From NCBI GenBank assembly GCA_030591965.1, contig JAUVAA010000004.1, positions 1 to 45,672 of the forward strand: a DNA stretch of 45,672 nucleotides, read 5' to 3'. Every line of letters starts with the position of its first letter. Within the stretch, counting starts at the first letter, position 1. The notes under the pieces are model-generated. The model ran no database searches, was not told the DNA's origin, and saw only the letters and a list, made by a program, of their open reading frames with translations. Positions 1 through 9,603 of the stretch are shown here, in pieces. The stretch comes from a bacterium. Lineage in GTDB: Bacteria > Pseudomonadota > Gammaproteobacteria > Methylococcales > Methylomonadaceae. A program made the position numbers and the translations under genes.

Positions 1-134
1 CAGCTATTGCAGACTGTTCGGCAAGCTCAATTAAGGATATGGGCAAGGTGATGGCTTTATTAAAGCCAGCTATGCTGGGTCGAGCAGATATGTCTGTAGT
101 CAGTGTAAAAATAAAGGCAGCACTAGGTATTTGA
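1..134 (+). CDS. yqeY: GatB/YqeY domain protein, C-terminal end (partial)
   Basis: This is the 3' end of a gene cut by the window edge. Reading from base 3, the frame gives 43 residues containing KDMGKVMALLKPAMLGRADM and ending ...KIKAALGI before TGA at 132-134. The pattern KDMGKVM...GRADM is typical of the C-terminus of YqeY proteins, which share the tRNA-binding tail domain of the amidotransferase subunit GatB. It ends 13 bases before dnaG. That matches the rpsU-yqeY-dnaG-rpoD macromolecular synthesis operon of many gammaproteobacteria, so rpsU is expected just upstream. The molecular function of free-standing YqeY is not settled. Confidence 0.85.
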   Translation, partial: AIADCSASSIKDMGKVMALLKPAMLGRADMSVVSVKIKAALGI

Positions 135-147
135 TTTTTAGCTGATT

Positions 148-1869
148 ATGGCAGGCAAGATCCCACGATCGTTTATTGATGATTTATTGGTCAGGGTTGA
201 TATTGTTGATCTTGTTGATACTTATGTTCCATTAAAAAAAACGGGAAGCAGCTATGTAGCGCGCTGCCCTTTTCATACTGAAAAAACGCCTAGCTTTGCA
301 GTAACTCGCAATAAGCAACTGTATCATTGCTTCGGTTGTGGTGCGGGTGGCAATGCTATTAGTTTTTTGATGGATTATAGCCATCTTAATTTTGTTGAGG
401 CAGTAGAGGATTTAGCTGATTTTGTTGGTGTAGAAGTACCGAGAGAAGCTAGTTTAGGTCCAGTAAAAAAGAATAATACTGCAGAGATTTTGCAGGTGCT
501 CGAGCAGGTGACGGGCTTCTATATAGATCAATTACGCGACAATGTAAGTGCTAAAGTTGCTGTCGATTATTTTAAATCGCGCGGCTTAAGTGGTGAGGTG
601 GCGCGTGAGTTTCAGTTAGGTTATGCGCCTGCAGGCTGGGATGCTCTGAGTAAGCGTTTTAAGCCGCAGCAGTTGATTGAGGCCGGCTTAGTGGTTACTA
701 AGGACAATGGTTCAGTTTATGATCGTTTTCGTGATCGAGTTATTTTTCCTATTCGTGATCGTCGTGGTAGGGTGCTGGGTTTTGGCGGGCGAGTTTTAGA
801 TGACTCCTTACCCAAATACTTGAATTCTCCTGAGACAGCTGTATTTCATAAAGGCCGAGAGGTTTATGGGCTGTATGAGTTATTGGCCAAAAATGCCAAG
901 CCTGAACGAATTCTTGTCGTTGAGGGGTATATGGATGTAATTGCATTGTCCCAGTTTAGTTTGGGCTATGCTGTAGCAACCTTAGGCACGGCAACTTCTA
1001 AAGAGCATTTGGAGTTACTGTTTCGATTTAGTTCAGAGATTGTCTTGTGCTTTGATGGTGATAAGGCTGGAAGGGCTGCCTCTTGGCGAGCTGTTGAGGC
1101 TGCTTTGCCTAGTCTCAAAGATGGACGGCAAGTAAAGATCATGCAGTTGCCGGCGGGAGATGATCCTGATGTGTTGGTTAGGCAGGAGGGGCTTGTTGCT
1201 TTTGAGCAACGCATAGCATCAGCAACTAGCTTATCAGCTTTCTTTTTTGATCGGTTAAATCAAGGTTTAAATCTTAATGATTTGGAAGGTCGTGCAAGTT
1301 TAGCGAGCAAGGCAAAAGGATATTTAGAAAAGATACCGAGCGGTGTCTTTCAAGATCTAATGCTTGAAAAGTTAAAAGAGCTATCCAAGGTAGACCGGTT
1401 GGACTTTTTTGAAAAGCCGACTACGCTTAAGTCACTAAGGCATAAGCAAAATCAAGCAGATGTAAAGTTGTCACCAGTAAGGATAGCAATCTCTTTATTG
1501 TTGCAGAACCCTAGCTTAATTGGTGTACTCGAAGAAAAAGATATAAATTGGCAAAGTTTGGATTTTCCAGGCATAAGCTTATTGAAAACAATAGTTGAAA
1601 TTATTGTTGAGAACCCTAATATTAATTTACCTAGCTTGCTGGAGTATTTTAGGGGGAAAGAGGAAGAAGGTTATATAGGTGTAATGATGAATCATGACTT
1701 TTTTATCTCTGGAGATGAGTTAAAAGAGGAGTTTTCAGGAGCAATTGACAGGTTAATTAATCAGGGCCAGGAGAGTCGCCTTGACCAATTAATTGCAAAG
1801 GAAAGGGCGAGTGGTTTGAGCGAGCATGAACGAAAGGAATTGTTAAATATGTTGGCGAACCGTAAGTAA
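148..1869 (+). CDS. dnaG: DNA primase DnaG
   Basis: DnaG synthesises the RNA primers for Okazaki fragments and for leading-strand initiation, working with DnaB helicase at the fork. The 573-residue protein has the N-terminal zinc ribbon C40-x2-H43...C61-x2-C64, a core with RFRDRVIFPIRD, and a TOPRIM fold with EGYMD near residue 258 and FDGDKAGR near residue 300. These are the acidic metal-binding motifs of the active site. The C-terminal region, about 430-573, is the divergent helicase-binding domain. Length is normal for the family. The ATG is preceded by only a weak ribosome binding site, as expected for a translationally limited gene in this operon. rpoD follows after 51 bases. Confidence 0.97.
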   Translation: MAGKIPRSFIDDLLVRVDIVDLVDTYVPLKKTGSSYVARCPFHTEKTPSFAVTRNKQLYHCFGCGAGGNAISFLMDYSHLNFVEAVEDLADFVGVEVPREASLGPVKKNNTAEILQVLEQVTGFYIDQLRDNVSAKVAVDYFKSRGLSGEVAREFQLGYAPAGWDALSKRFKPQQLIEAGLVVTKDNGSVYDRFRDRVIFPIRDRRGRVLGFGGRVLDDSLPKYLNSPETAVFHKGREVYGLYELLAKNAKPERILVVEGYMDVIALSQFSLGYAVATLGTATSKEHLELLFRFSSEIVLCFDGDKAGRAASWRAVEAALPSLKDGRQVKIMQLPAGDDPDVLVRQEGLVAFEQRIASATSLSAFFFDRLNQGLNLNDLEGRASLASKAKGYLEKIPSGVFQDLMLEKLKELSKVDRLDFFEKPTTLKSLRHKQNQADVKLSPVRIAISLLLQNPSLIGVLEEKDINWQSLDFPGISLLKTIVEIIVENPNINLPSLLEYFRGKEEEGYIGVMMNHDFFISGDELKEEFSGAIDRLINQGQESRLDQLIAKERASGLSEHERKELLNMLANRK

Positions 1870-1920
1870 AGCAATTTTTCTATATCAGAAATTTTTGATG
1901 TAGTGTCTTTAAGGTAAATA

Positions 1921-3732
1921 ATGAATCAAGAACAGCAGCAGTCCCAGCTTAAGCAATTAATTGCAAAAGGTAAGTCGCAAGGTTATTTAACTTATGCGGA
2001 GGTCAATGACCATTTACCAAATGATATTGTCGATCCTGAGCAAATTGAAGATATTATCGGCATGATTAATGACCTTGGTATTAAGGTTCATGAAAGTGCG
2101 CCAGAAGATAATGAGGATCTTTCTAATGATGAGGTGACTGCTGATGATGATGATGCAGAAGAGGTTGCCGCACTTGCATCGGTCGATAGTGAATTTGGTC
2201 GTACTACTGATCCAGTCAGAATGTATATGCGTGAAATGGGTTCAGTTGGGCTATTGACGCGACCTGAAGAATTAAAAATTGCACGCCGAATCGAAGAAGG
2301 GCAGCGTCAAATTGTGCGGGCAGTTGCTCGGTCTGGTTTGGTTGTTGAATCTTTGTTTGCAGATTTTGCGACAGTCGGTGAAGAGGGCGGTTTGCGTTTG
2401 ACAGATATCCTTATCGATTTTATCGATCTTAACGAGCCTGACTATGATGATTCGAAAGTCGCGGTTGTCGCAGGATCTGATGATGATGACGATGATGATG
2501 AGGTAGTTGAGCCTACAGGGATTACCTATGAAGAGGCCGAAGCGAAAATTGAGGAAATTAGGGTAGCTTATAAGCTGGTTAATGCTTCGGTGAAAAAAAA
2601 TGGCTATAAACATGACAAAACAGAGAAGGCAATGGATGCACTGTCTGTGCGTTTTCTTGAGGTAAAGTGGACTCCGCAATATTTTAAAAAGAAAGTCGCG
2701 TTACTTGATGTAGTTACGCAGAATATTCGTGAGCAAGAAAGAGTCGTTTTAGGCATTTGCGTTAAACAGGCAAAAATAAATCGTAAAGAATTTATTGATA
2801 GATTTATTGCTAATGAAGCTGATTTAACGTGGTTGTCTGAGTATGCAGATAAGGACGAAGCTGTTGCGGCAGTGCTGGCGGCTAATAAAAAGGAAATTAA
2901 AAGAGCTCAGATTCAATTTAGTGCAATGGAAGAAGCGCATGGTTTAGCTATTGTCGAAATAAAAGATATTAGTCGTCGTGTGTCGATCGGAGAGGCAAAG
3001 TCAAGGCGCGCGAAAAAAGATATGATCGAGGCTAATTTGCGTCTGGTTATTTCGATTGCAAAGAAATACACTAATCGCGGGCTGCAGTTCTTGGATTTAA
3101 TTCAGGAAGGCAATATCGGCTTAATGAAAGCAGTTGATAAGTTTGAGTATCGTCGAGGCTATAAGTTTTCGACTTATGCGACATGGTGGATACGCCAAGC
3201 GATTACGCGATCTATTGCTGATCAGGCGAGAACAATTCGTATTCCTGTGCATATGATTGAGACGATTAATAAGTTGAATCGTATTTCACGTCAAATTATG
3301 CAAGAAAAAGGCCGTGAAGCAACACCTGAAGAATTAGCTGTGCATATGGAGATGCCAGAAGATAAGGTGCGTAAAGTTCTTAAGATTGCCAAAGAGCCGA
3401 TTTCTATGGAGACGCCGATAGGTGACGATGAAGATTCGCATTTAGGTGATTTTATTGAAGATTCAAAGATGCTTTCTCCTGTAGACTCTGCTACAATTGC
3501 CGGTCTGAAAGAGTCGACACAAAGTGTGTTGGCGGGATTGACGGCAAGAGAATCGAAAGTCTTACGTATGCGTTTTGGTATTAATATGAATACTGACCAT
3601 ACCCTAGAGGAAGTTGGAAAGCAGTTTGATGTCACGCGCGAACGTATCCGTCAAATTGAAGCAAAGGCATTACGTAAATTGCGACACCCATCTCGTTCTG
3701 ACCAGCTTAAATGCTTTTTGGATGCAGAGTAG
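1921..3732 (+). CDS. rpoD: RNA polymerase primary sigma factor (sigma-70)
   Basis: This is the housekeeping sigma factor, which directs RNA polymerase to -35/-10 promoters. The 603-residue protein has an N-terminal region 1.1 and the acidic non-conserved insert of RpoD, with a run of seven Asp near residue 188. Region 2 contains [20 protein letters not shown] and [10 protein letters not shown] near 380-440. Region 3 contains [10 protein letters not shown], and the region 4 helix-turn-helix is [20 protein letters not shown] near 560-580. The acidic insert identifies it as the primary sigma rather than RpoS. AAGG lies 8 bases before the ATG. It is the last protein gene of the yqeY-dnaG-rpoD unit, and a tRNA gene follows 30 bases later. 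Confidence 0.98.
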   Translation: MNQEQQQSQLKQLIAKGKSQGYLTYAEVNDHLPNDIVDPEQIEDIIGMINDLGIKVHESAPEDNEDLSNDEVTADDDDAEEVAALASVDSEFGRTTDPVRMYMREMGSVGLLTRPEELKIARRIEEGQRQIVRAVARSGLVVESLFADFATVGEEGGLRLTDILIDFIDLNEPDYDDSKVAVVAGSDDDDDDDEVVEPTGITYEEAEAKIEEIRVAYKLVNASVKKNGYKHDKTEKAMDALSVRFLEVKWTPQYFKKKVALLDVVTQNIREQERVVLGICVKQAKINRKEFIDRFIANEADLTWLSEYADKDEAVAAVLAANKKEIKRAQIQFSAMEEAHGLAIVEIKDISRRVSIGEAKSRRAKKDMIEANLRLVISIAKKYTNRGLQFLDLIQEGNIGLMKAVDKFEYRRGYKFSTYATWWIRQAITRSIADQARTIRIPVHMIETINKLNRISRQIMQEKGREATPEELAVHMEMPEDKVRKVLKIAKEPISMETPIGDDEDSHLGDFIEDSKMLSPVDSATIAGLKESTQSVLAGLTARESKVLRMRFGINMNTDHTLEEVGKQFDVTRERIRQIEAKALRKLRHPSRSDQLKCFLDAE

Positions 3733-3762
3733 GAGAGAAGTAAGTCTTTGTAGATAGTTTTA

Positions 3763-3839
3763 GGGCCCTTAGCTCAGTTGGTTAGAGCATCCGACTCATA
3801 ATCGGCAGGTCCCCAGTTCGAGTCTGGGAGGGCCCACCA
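3763..3839 (+). tRNA. tRNA-Ile2 (anticodon CAU, expected lysidine-modified)
   Basis: The 77-base cloverleaf has acceptor arms GGGCCCT/AGGGCCC, D-arm AGCTCAGTTGGTTAGAGC, anticodon loop CTCATAA and T-arm CCCAGTTCGAGTCTGGG, and the CCA end is encoded. A CAT anticodon could mean Met or Ile2. The CCGACTCATAATCGG anticodon arm and the position directly behind rpoD match the Ile2 gene found downstream of rpoD in E. coli (ileX). It is therefore read as the AUA-decoding tRNA whose C34 is converted to lysidine by TilS. Elongator Met is the less likely alternative. Confidence 0.9.
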
Positions 3840-3846
3840 TATATTA

Positions 3847-3873
3847 AAGGTTGCTGATGCAGCCTTTTTTTTT
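3847..3873 (+). terminator. Rho-independent terminator after tRNA-Ile2
   Basis: AAGGTTGC (3847-3854) pairs with GCAGCCTT (3859-3866) around a TGAT loop, with one G-U pair, and a run of about nine T follows. It should end the rpoD-tRNA transcript before metK. Confidence 0.85.
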
Positions 3874-3942
3874 ATCTGAAATTCAAGCTCTAGCTGTTTT
3901 CAGTCTTTATATCTATCCCTTGTATAAAAAAGGACCATATTT

Positions 3943-5103
3943 ATGAGCAATAACTATATTTTTACCTCTGAATCCGTTTCAGAAGGGCATCCGGATAAGG
4001 TTGCCGATCAGATTTCTGATGCTATTTTAGATGCGCTACTAGCGCAAGATCCTAAGTCCAGAGTTGCTTGTGAGACTTTAGTTAAAACCGGCATGGTGAT
4101 TATTGCCGGTGAAATTACTACTGATGCTTGGGTTGATACAGAAGAGGTCGTTAGAAAAGTTGTTCATGATATAGGCTATAACAGTTCGGAGATAGGTTTT
4201 GATGCGGCAAGTTGTGCGGTATTAAATGCGATTGGTAAGCAATCGGCTGATATTGCTCAAGGTGTGGACGATAGCGAAGATCATGAGCAGGGCGCAGGTG
4301 ATCAAGGGTTAATGTTCGGTTATGCGAGCAATGAAACGGATGTGTTAATGCCGGCTCCGATTACTTATTCGCATCTGTTAATGAAGCGCCAGGCAGAAGT
4401 ACGTAAAAATGGTACTTTGCCTTGGCTGCGTCCAGATGCGAAAAGTCAGATTACTTTCCGCTATGAAAATAACAAGCCAGTTGCCATTGATGCTGTCGTT
4501 TTATCTACGCAGCATTCTCCTGAAATGGGTGGTAAGCAGCTGGAAGAGGCGGTGATGGATGAAATTATCCTGCCGACTTTACCTAAAGAATGGTTGCATG
4601 CGGGCACTCAATATTTTATTAACCCAACAGGTCAATTTATTATTGGTGGCCCTGTTGGTGATTGTGGCCTAACAGGACGTAAAATAATTGTTGATACATA
4701 CGGCGGTATGGCTAGACACGGCGGTGGTGCTTTTTCTGGTAAAGATCCTTCAAAAGTAGATCGTTCTGCGGCGTATATGTGTCGTTACGTAGCTAAGAAT
4801 ATTGTTGCTGCAGAACTGGCTGAGCGTTGTGAAATTCAAGTATCTTATGCGATTGGTGTTGCTGAGCCAACTTCTATCAGCGTAGAAACCTTTGGTACAG
4901 GAAAAATTAGTGAAGACCGTTTAGTGCAAATCATTAGAGACGTGTTTGATTTGAGACCAAAAGGCTTAATTGCCATGCTCGATTTATTAAAACCTATCTA
5001 TTTGCCGACTGCCGCTTACGGTCACTTTGGCCGTACGGAAGACACCTTTAGCTGGGAAAAAACTGATAAAGTTGATGCTTTAAAAAGCGCAGCTGGCCTT
5101 TAA
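3943..5103 (+). CDS. metK: S-adenosylmethionine synthetase
   Basis: MetK makes S-adenosylmethionine from methionine and ATP in the cytosol, supplying all methyl transfers. The 386-residue length is standard. The start [19 protein letters not shown] carries the ATP-binding His/Asp, [12 protein letters not shown] lies near residue 118, and the P-loop-like [19 protein letters not shown] lies near residue 260. AGGA lies 9 bases before the ATG. ahcY follows 25 bases later on the same strand, and metF is next. The three genes together cover SAM formation, recovery of its by-product, and regeneration of the methyl group. No SAM riboswitch fold was seen in the 70-base leader. Confidence 0.97.
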   Translation: MSNNYIFTSESVSEGHPDKVADQISDAILDALLAQDPKSRVACETLVKTGMVIIAGEITTDAWVDTEEVVRKVVHDIGYNSSEIGFDAASCAVLNAIGKQSADIAQGVDDSEDHEQGAGDQGLMFGYASNETDVLMPAPITYSHLLMKRQAEVRKNGTLPWLRPDAKSQITFRYENNKPVAIDAVVLSTQHSPEMGGKQLEEAVMDEIILPTLPKEWLHAGTQYFINPTGQFIIGGPVGDCGLTGRKIIVDTYGGMARHGGGAFSGKDPSKVDRSAAYMCRYVAKNIVAAELAERCEIQVSYAIGVAEPTSISVETFGTGKISEDRLVQIIRDVFDLRPKGLIAMLDLLKPIYLPTAAYGHFGRTEDTFSWEKTDKVDALKSAAGL

Positions 5104-5128
5104 CAAATTAAATATACGGGATAATAAA

Positions 5129-6421
5129 ATGAGCGAACAAGATTATAAAGTTGCAGATATGTCTTTGGCCGAATGGGGGCGTAAAGAAACATTAATTGCT
5201 GAAACAGAAATGCCAGGATTAATGGCTTTACGTGAAGAGTTCGGTGCGGCACAGCCTTTAAAAGGTGCGCGTATTGCGGGTTGTTTGCATATGACGATTC
5301 AAACAGCTGTTTTAATTGAAACTTTAACAGCTTTGGGTGCTGAAGTACGTTGGTCTTCATGTAATATTTTTTCTACACAAGATCAAGCCGCGGCAGCAAT
5401 GGCGGCGGCGGGTATTCCTGTTTTTGCTTGGAAAGGCGAAACGGAAGAAGAAGCAGAGTGGTGTATTGAGCAAACTATTGTCGGCCCTAACGGCTGGCGT
5501 CCAAATATGATTTTGGATGATGGTGGTGATTTAACTGTGCTAATGCATGAAAAATACCCAGAATTGATGGCGGATGTAAAAGGCCTTTCTGAAGAAACTA
5601 CAACGGGTGTATTGCGTTTATACGAGATGGTTACAGCTGGAACTTTGAAAGTACCAGCATTTAACGTTAATGATTCTGTCACTAAATCAAAATTCGATAA
5701 CCTTTACGGCTGTCGTGAGTCTTTAGTTGACGGTATTAAGCGTGCAACTGACGTAATGATTGCCGGTAAAATCGCGGTTGTTTGTGGTTATGGTGATGTA
5801 GGTAAAGGTTGTGCGCAATCGCTACGTGGCTTAGGTGCAACGGTTTGGGTCACAGAAATTGATCCAATTTGTGCGCTGCAAGCATCAATGGAAGGTTTTC
5901 GTGTTGTAACGATGGAAGAGGCTGCCCCACAAGGGAATATCTTTGTGACGGCAACAGGTAACTATCACATTATCAACCATGATCATATGAAAGCAATGCG
6001 TAACAACGCTATCGTATGTAATATTGGTCACTTTGATTCAGAAATCGAAATTGCAGCTTTACGTCAATACACTTGGGATAACATTAAGCCACAAGTGGAT
6101 CATGTTATTTTTCCTGATGGTAAAAAACTGATTATCTTGGCAGAAGGCCGTTTAGTAAACTTAGGTTGTGGAACAGGCCATCCTAGTTTTGTAATGTCTA
6201 ACTCTTTCTGTAACCAAGTGCTAGCGCAAATGGAATTATGGGAAAATGCGGCTGATTATGAAAATAAAGTGTATATCTTGCCTAAAAAGTTAGATGAAAA
6301 AGTGGCTCGTTCACATTTGGCGCAGTTAGGTGTGCAATTAACACAGCTAACACCAGAGCAAGCTAAATATATTAGTGTGCCAGTTGAAGGTCCATACAAA
6401 GCAGATCATTACCGTTACTAA
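5129..6421 (+). CDS. ahcY: Adenosylhomocysteinase (S-adenosylhomocysteine hydrolase)
   Basis: AhcY reversibly splits S-adenosylhomocysteine, the inhibitory product of methyltransferases, into homocysteine and adenosine using bound NAD. The 430-residue protein has the N-terminal substrate domain ([28 protein letters not shown]), the Rossmann fold [20 protein letters not shown] near residue 215, and the C-terminal signature of the family ending in DHYRY. Position behind metK suggests co-transcription, since only 25 bases separate them and no terminator lies between. Many gammaproteobacteria use Pfs/LuxS instead. An ahcY in a metK-ahcY-metF cluster fits organisms with high methylation flux. A terminator follows at 6448. 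Confidence 0.98.
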   Translation: MSEQDYKVADMSLAEWGRKETLIAETEMPGLMALREEFGAAQPLKGARIAGCLHMTIQTAVLIETLTALGAEVRWSSCNIFSTQDQAAAAMAAAGIPVFAWKGETEEEAEWCIEQTIVGPNGWRPNMILDDGGDLTVLMHEKYPELMADVKGLSEETTTGVLRLYEMVTAGTLKVPAFNVNDSVTKSKFDNLYGCRESLVDGIKRATDVMIAGKIAVVCGYGDVGKGCAQSLRGLGATVWVTEIDPICALQASMEGFRVVTMEEAAPQGNIFVTATGNYHIINHDHMKAMRNNAIVCNIGHFDSEIEIAALRQYTWDNIKPQVDHVIFPDGKKLIILAEGRLVNLGCGTGHPSFVMSNSFCNQVLAQMELWENAADYENKVYILPKKLDEKVARSHLAQLGVQLTQLTPEQAKYISVPVEGPYKADHYRY

Positions 6422-6447
6422 GCGACTTCGCTAACGGGTTTGCTGTG

Positions 6448-6496
6448 AAAAGGGCTTTAGCTGCGCATATTTATGTCGTGTCTATAAGCCCTTTTT
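6448..6496 (+). terminator. Rho-independent terminator after ahcY
   Basis: AAAAGGGCTT (6448-6457) and AAGCCCTTTTT (6486-6496) form a 10-bp stem enclosing a 28-base apical region, and T-rich sequence follows. metF, 34 bases later, therefore probably has its own promoter or depends on read-through. Confidence 0.7.
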
Positions 6497-6529
6497 ACTT
6501 TTTATTATTCCTCCGATGCTGAAAATATT

Positions 6530-7372
6530 ATGACCAAAGAAAACAAAGCAGACTTATTTAGTTTTGAATTTTATCCGCCCAAAACGCTAGAAGGGGCGAA
6601 AAACTTAGAGAAAGTTCATCAAGAATTGGCCCAGTTAAATCCTGATTTTTTCTCAGTTACGTTTGGTGCGGGTGGTTCAACGCGTGATAATACCTACGAT
6701 ACGGTGGTTAAGATTCAGGAAAGTGGCATTTCTGCTGCACCGCATTTATCTTGTGTCGCTTCGACGAAAGAAAACATTCTAGAAATTCTACAAAATTACC
6801 GCGAGCATGGCGTTTCTAAGATTGTCGCTTTGCGCGGTGATTTGCCATCGGGAATGATGTCTGCTGGTGAATTTCGTTATGCAAATGAATTAGTTGAATT
6901 TATCCGTAAAGAAACGGGTGATCATTTTCAGGTTCATGTTGCTGGCTACCCTGAAGTGCATCCGCAGGCAAGTAGTGCGCAGGACGATTTTGATAATTTT
7001 AAGCGTAAAGTGGATGCTGGAGCTAACGCAGTTATTACCCAGTATTTCTATAATGCTGAGGCTTATTTCTACTTTTTAGATAAATGTGAAAAAAACGGTA
7101 TTGATATTCCTATCGTGCCGGGCATTATGCCAATTACTAATTATTCTCAATTGTTCCGTTTTTCCGATATGTGTGGCGCTGATATTCCACGCTGGATGCG
7201 TAAAACATTGGAAGGCTTTGGTGATGATCGAGATTCGATTATTGCTTTTGGTGAAGAAGTGGTTTCTAAGTTATGCCAAGAATTGCTAGATAATGGCGCG
7301 CCAGGACTGCATTTTTATACCATGAACCAAGCAAAGCCCACTTTGGCGGTTTGGAAGAATTTAAAATTCTAA
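6530..7372 (+). CDS. metF: 5,10-methylenetetrahydrofolate reductase
   Basis: MetF is an FAD enzyme that reduces methylene-tetrahydrofolate to methyl-tetrahydrofolate, the methyl donor for homocysteine. The 280-residue protein starts near FSFEFYPPKT, the conserved N-terminal strand of the TIM barrel carrying the catalytic Glu. It continues with PHLSCV, ALRGDLPSG near residue 103 (FAD contact), VITQYFYN near residue 164 and PGIMPITN near residue 197. Length is slightly short of the E. coli protein (296) but complete. It completes the methyl cycle with metK and ahcY. The ATG at 6530 has a poor Shine-Dalgarno sequence. A strong hairpin terminator follows. Confidence 0.96.
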   Translation: MTKENKADLFSFEFYPPKTLEGAKNLEKVHQELAQLNPDFFSVTFGAGGSTRDNTYDTVVKIQESGISAAPHLSCVASTKENILEILQNYREHGVSKIVALRGDLPSGMMSAGEFRYANELVEFIRKETGDHFQVHVAGYPEVHPQASSAQDDFDNFKRKVDAGANAVITQYFYNAEAYFYFLDKCEKNGIDIPIVPGIMPITNYSQLFRFSDMCGADIPRWMRKTLEGFGDDRDSIIAFGEEVVSKLCQELLDNGAPGLHFYTMNQAKPTLAVWKNLKF

Positions 7373-7392
7373 AAGCGTTTTGAGTGGATTAT

Positions 7393-7432
7393 AAAGGCAG
7401 ACAAGGCAGCTTATGTTTTGTCTGCCTTTTTT
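7393..7432 (+). terminator. Rho-independent terminator after metF
   Basis: AAAGGCAGACAA (7393-7404) pairs perfectly with TTGTCTGCCTTT (7418-7429) and more T follow. It also decides the rsmE start, since an upstream in-frame ATG at 7418 sits inside this hairpin and is unlikely to be used. Confidence 0.9.
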
Positions 7433-7450
7433 GTTGGTGCGGGAGAGTAT

Positions 7451-8191
7451 ATGAGAGTATCAAGATTATATATAGACATGCCTTTGGCTGTGCAGGAAGC
7501 GATCGAATTAGATGAAGACTGCGCGCATTATGTGCGTACTGTTTTACGACTCAAAAAAGGGTATTTAGTTGTGTTGTTTAATGGGCGGGGCGGTGAATAT
7601 CAAGCCGAAATCGTCGAAGTGTCACGTAAACAAGTTTTAGTGCAAGTACTAAGTTTTGTTGAACGTGATGTTGAATCGCCTTTGCAAGTAGTATTAGGTT
7701 TAGGTGTGTCGCGTGGCGAACGGATGGATTTTGCAGTGCAGAAATCAGTGGAATTAGGGGTTGCGAATATTACGCCGTTAATCACGGATCATTGCGTAGT
7801 ACAGCTAAAAGGAGATAAAGAAAGCAATAAAATTCGTCATTGGCAGAAGATTTCACAGCATGCGAGCGAGCAAAGTGGGCGAACAGTTATGCCAGCTATT
7901 GAAGCTGTTGAGTCTTTAATTAACTGGGTGGAGCAGCAATCTGGGCTTAAAGTTTTCTTGGATCCTTTTGCTACGCACGTGTTGCAAGATTTAAAGAGGG
8001 AAGATAACACAGTAACTTTATTGGCGGGGCCTGAGGGTGGGTTTTCTGAGCAAGAACGAGAAATAGCGAAGCAAGCAGGTTTTATTCCGGTGCGATTAGG
8101 GCCAAGGGTATTGCGTACGGAAACGGCGGCGTTGTCAGCTTTAACCGCGGTTCAGGTTTTATGGGGTGATTTAGGAGTTGGTGATGCTTAA
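7451..8191 (+). CDS. rsmE: 16S rRNA (uracil1498-N3)-methyltransferase RsmE
   Basis: RsmE is a SPOUT-class methyltransferase that makes m3U1498 in 16S rRNA using S-adenosylmethionine. From ATG 7451 the protein has 246 residues beginning MRVSRLYID, with an N-terminal PUA-like domain (HYVRTVLRLKKG, FNGRGGEYQAE). The C-terminal knotted SAM-binding part contains LLAGPEGGFSEQE and LGPRVLRTETA. The start at 7451 is chosen because GGGAGAG lies just before it and the family starts with this MR-x-RLY sequence. The frame also opens at 7418, inside the metF terminator. It overlaps the next gene by 8 bases. Confidence 0.95.
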   Translation: MRVSRLYIDMPLAVQEAIELDEDCAHYVRTVLRLKKGYLVVLFNGRGGEYQAEIVEVSRKQVLVQVLSFVERDVESPLQVVLGLGVSRGERMDFAVQKSVELGVANITPLITDHCVVQLKGDKESNKIRHWQKISQHASEQSGRTVMPAIEAVESLINWVEQQSGLKVFLDPFATHVLQDLKREDNTVTLLAGPEGGFSEQEREIAKQAGFIPVRLGPRVLRTETAALSALTAVQVLWGDLGVGDA

Positions 8192-9065
8192 AAAAACTGG
8201 TATTAGCTTAGTGCCTTTTGGCATGCTGCTGCTCTATACTTGCATTGCCTGTGTCATTGGCTATGGTATTTTTATACTTATTAATGGTGCGGCAGAGCTA
8301 CATCGAGTTATTAGTAGAGTGACGCAGGCGCTATTAATACTGAGTATTTATCCAACGATGCGTTATTTGAATATTAGCGCAAAGCAACTGGGGTTTGTAC
8401 CGTTTAAGCGGTTTCTTAAGCAAATGTCAGGTGGAATTATCTTGGGCTTGTGTACTTTGCTGCCTGTTGTATTATTAAGTTATGCTTTAGATATTACGAT
8501 TTTTGATGAAACTAAGGTCTGGACGCTAGAAAAAGTTTTGGTTAAATTATTGGTAGCTTTTCTGTTAGCTTTGTTGATCTCTCTTTTAGAGGAACCGATG
8601 TTTCGAGGGATTTTAATCTCGGCATACGTAAAACGTATAGGTGTCACGGCGACGATATTTATTAGCTCTTTTTATTATGCCATATTGCATTTTATTAAAG
8701 CACGCACTTCTATCTCTGTTGAAGATGCACGATTGAGTGATGGTTTTTATCTTGCCATAGAGGCTTTTCAAAACTTATTAAAGCCGGAGCATTTAGGAGC
8801 TTTGTGGGCTTTATTGATGGTGGGTGTCTTTTTGGCGGTTATGCGCACACGCCTGCAATTGAGTCTGGCCTGGTGTATAGGTTGCCATGCAGCATGGGTG
8901 TGGCAGATTAAAATGGCACATCACTTGATGAATGTTAACCCCCATTCAGATTTAACTTATTTAGTCAGTCCTTATGATGGGGTGATAGGGCCGATGGTCG
9001 CGATGTGGTTGTCTTTTGTTCTCGCTGTTTATTTTCTTTATGAAAAAATGAGGATTCGTAAGTAA
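8184..9065 (+). CDS. CPBP family intramembrane metalloprotease
   Basis: This is a polytopic membrane protein of about 293 residues with several hydrophobic helices. It has the three CPBP (CAAX-protease/bacteriocin-processing, Rce1-like) motifs: EEPMFRG (EExxxR) near residue 134, FYYAILHF with its His near residue 162, and CHAAWVW with its His near residue 234. The Glu and His residues are the expected metal or catalytic residues. ATG 8184 is preferred because TAGGAG sits 6 bases upstream. GTG 8181 or TTG 8178 would add one or two residues. It overlaps rsmE and is probably translationally coupled to it. The substrate is unknown. Confidence 0.85.
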   Translation: MLKKTGISLVPFGMLLLYTCIACVIGYGIFILINGAAELHRVISRVTQALLILSIYPTMRYLNISAKQLGFVPFKRFLKQMSGGIILGLCTLLPVVLLSYALDITIFDETKVWTLEKVLVKLLVAFLLALLISLLEEPMFRGILISAYVKRIGVTATIFISSFYYAILHFIKARTSISVEDARLSDGFYLAIEAFQNLLKPEHLGALWALLMVGVFLAVMRTRLQLSLAWCIGCHAAWVWQIKMAHHLMNVNPHSDLTYLVSPYDGVIGPMVAMWLSFVLAVYFLYEKMRIRK

Positions 9066-9067
9066 TA

Positions 9068-9097
9068 TGCACCTCTGCTTGAGCTAAGGGAGGTGCA
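9068..9097. terminator. Hairpin between convergent genes
   Basis: TGCACCTC (9068-9075) pairs with GAGGTGCA (9090-9097). It lies between the converging CPBP gene and yajQ and can act on both strands, although no long T-run follows on either side. Confidence 0.55.
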
Positions 9098-9104
9098 GAA
9101 TATC

Positions 9105-9587
9105 TTAGTCTCTAAAATTATTAAACTGTAGCGGCTGCTCTAAATCTTGTTTGCGTAATAATTGCATAGCGGCTTGTAGGTCATCTCTTTTTTTGCCGTT
9201 TATCCGAATTTTTTCGCCTTCAATGGCTGTTTGCACTTTGATCTTGCTATCTTTAATGGCTTTAACGATCTTCTTTGCTAAAGGCTTGTCGATACCTTCT
9301 TTCAGTGAGATGGGTTGCTGTGCCGTTTTTACGCCTTCTTTTGCATCGCCTGTTTCTAAGCAACTAATATCAATGCCGCGTTTAGTCATTTTAGAAAATA
9401 AAATGGGCAGCATTTGTTGTAGCTGGAATATCGATGCGGCTTTCATCACGATGGTGTCATCTTTCAGTTCAAACTCTGCATTAGAGCCTTTAAAATCAAA
9501 GCGAGCGCCTACTTCTTTGTTGGCTTGGTCAAGGGCATTTTGTGCTTCGTGCATATCTAATTCTGAAACAATATCAAAAGAGGGCAT
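9105..9587 (-). CDS. yajQ: YajQ family nucleotide-binding protein
   Basis: The 160-residue protein starts MPSFDIVSELDMHEAQNALDQANKEV and contains RFDFKGSNAEFELKDD, the hallmark of the UPF0234/YajQ family. It has two ferredoxin-like domains. Members bind nucleotides, and some bind cyclic-di-GMP and act as cofactors for a LysR-type regulator. Which role applies here cannot be told from sequence. It lies 16 bases downstream of cca on the same strand, so the two are probably co-transcribed. Confidence 0.93.
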   Translation of the reverse strand: MPSFDIVSELDMHEAQNALDQANKEVGARFDFKGSNAEFELKDDTIVMKAASIFQLQQMLPILFSKMTKRGIDISCLETGDAKEGVKTAQQPISLKEGIDKPLAKKIVKAIKDSKIKVQTAIEGEKIRINGKKRDDLQAAMQLLRKQDLEQPLQFNNFRD

Positions 9588-9603
9588 GTTAAATCCTATG
9601 GTC

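Noticed and set aside
2272-2679. 135-codon open frame on the - strand inside rpoD
   Set aside because: It lies antisense to the acidic insert and region 1-2 of a clear rpoD. Its composition (runs of Ile) is the complement of GAT repeats.
3870-3942. Possible SAM riboswitch before metK
   Set aside because: The leader is only about 70 bases after a terminator and shows no SAM-I, SAM-II or SAM-IV fold.
7418-7450. Upstream in-frame start for rsmE
   Set aside because: It lies in the 3' arm of the metF terminator and would add residues absent from the family.
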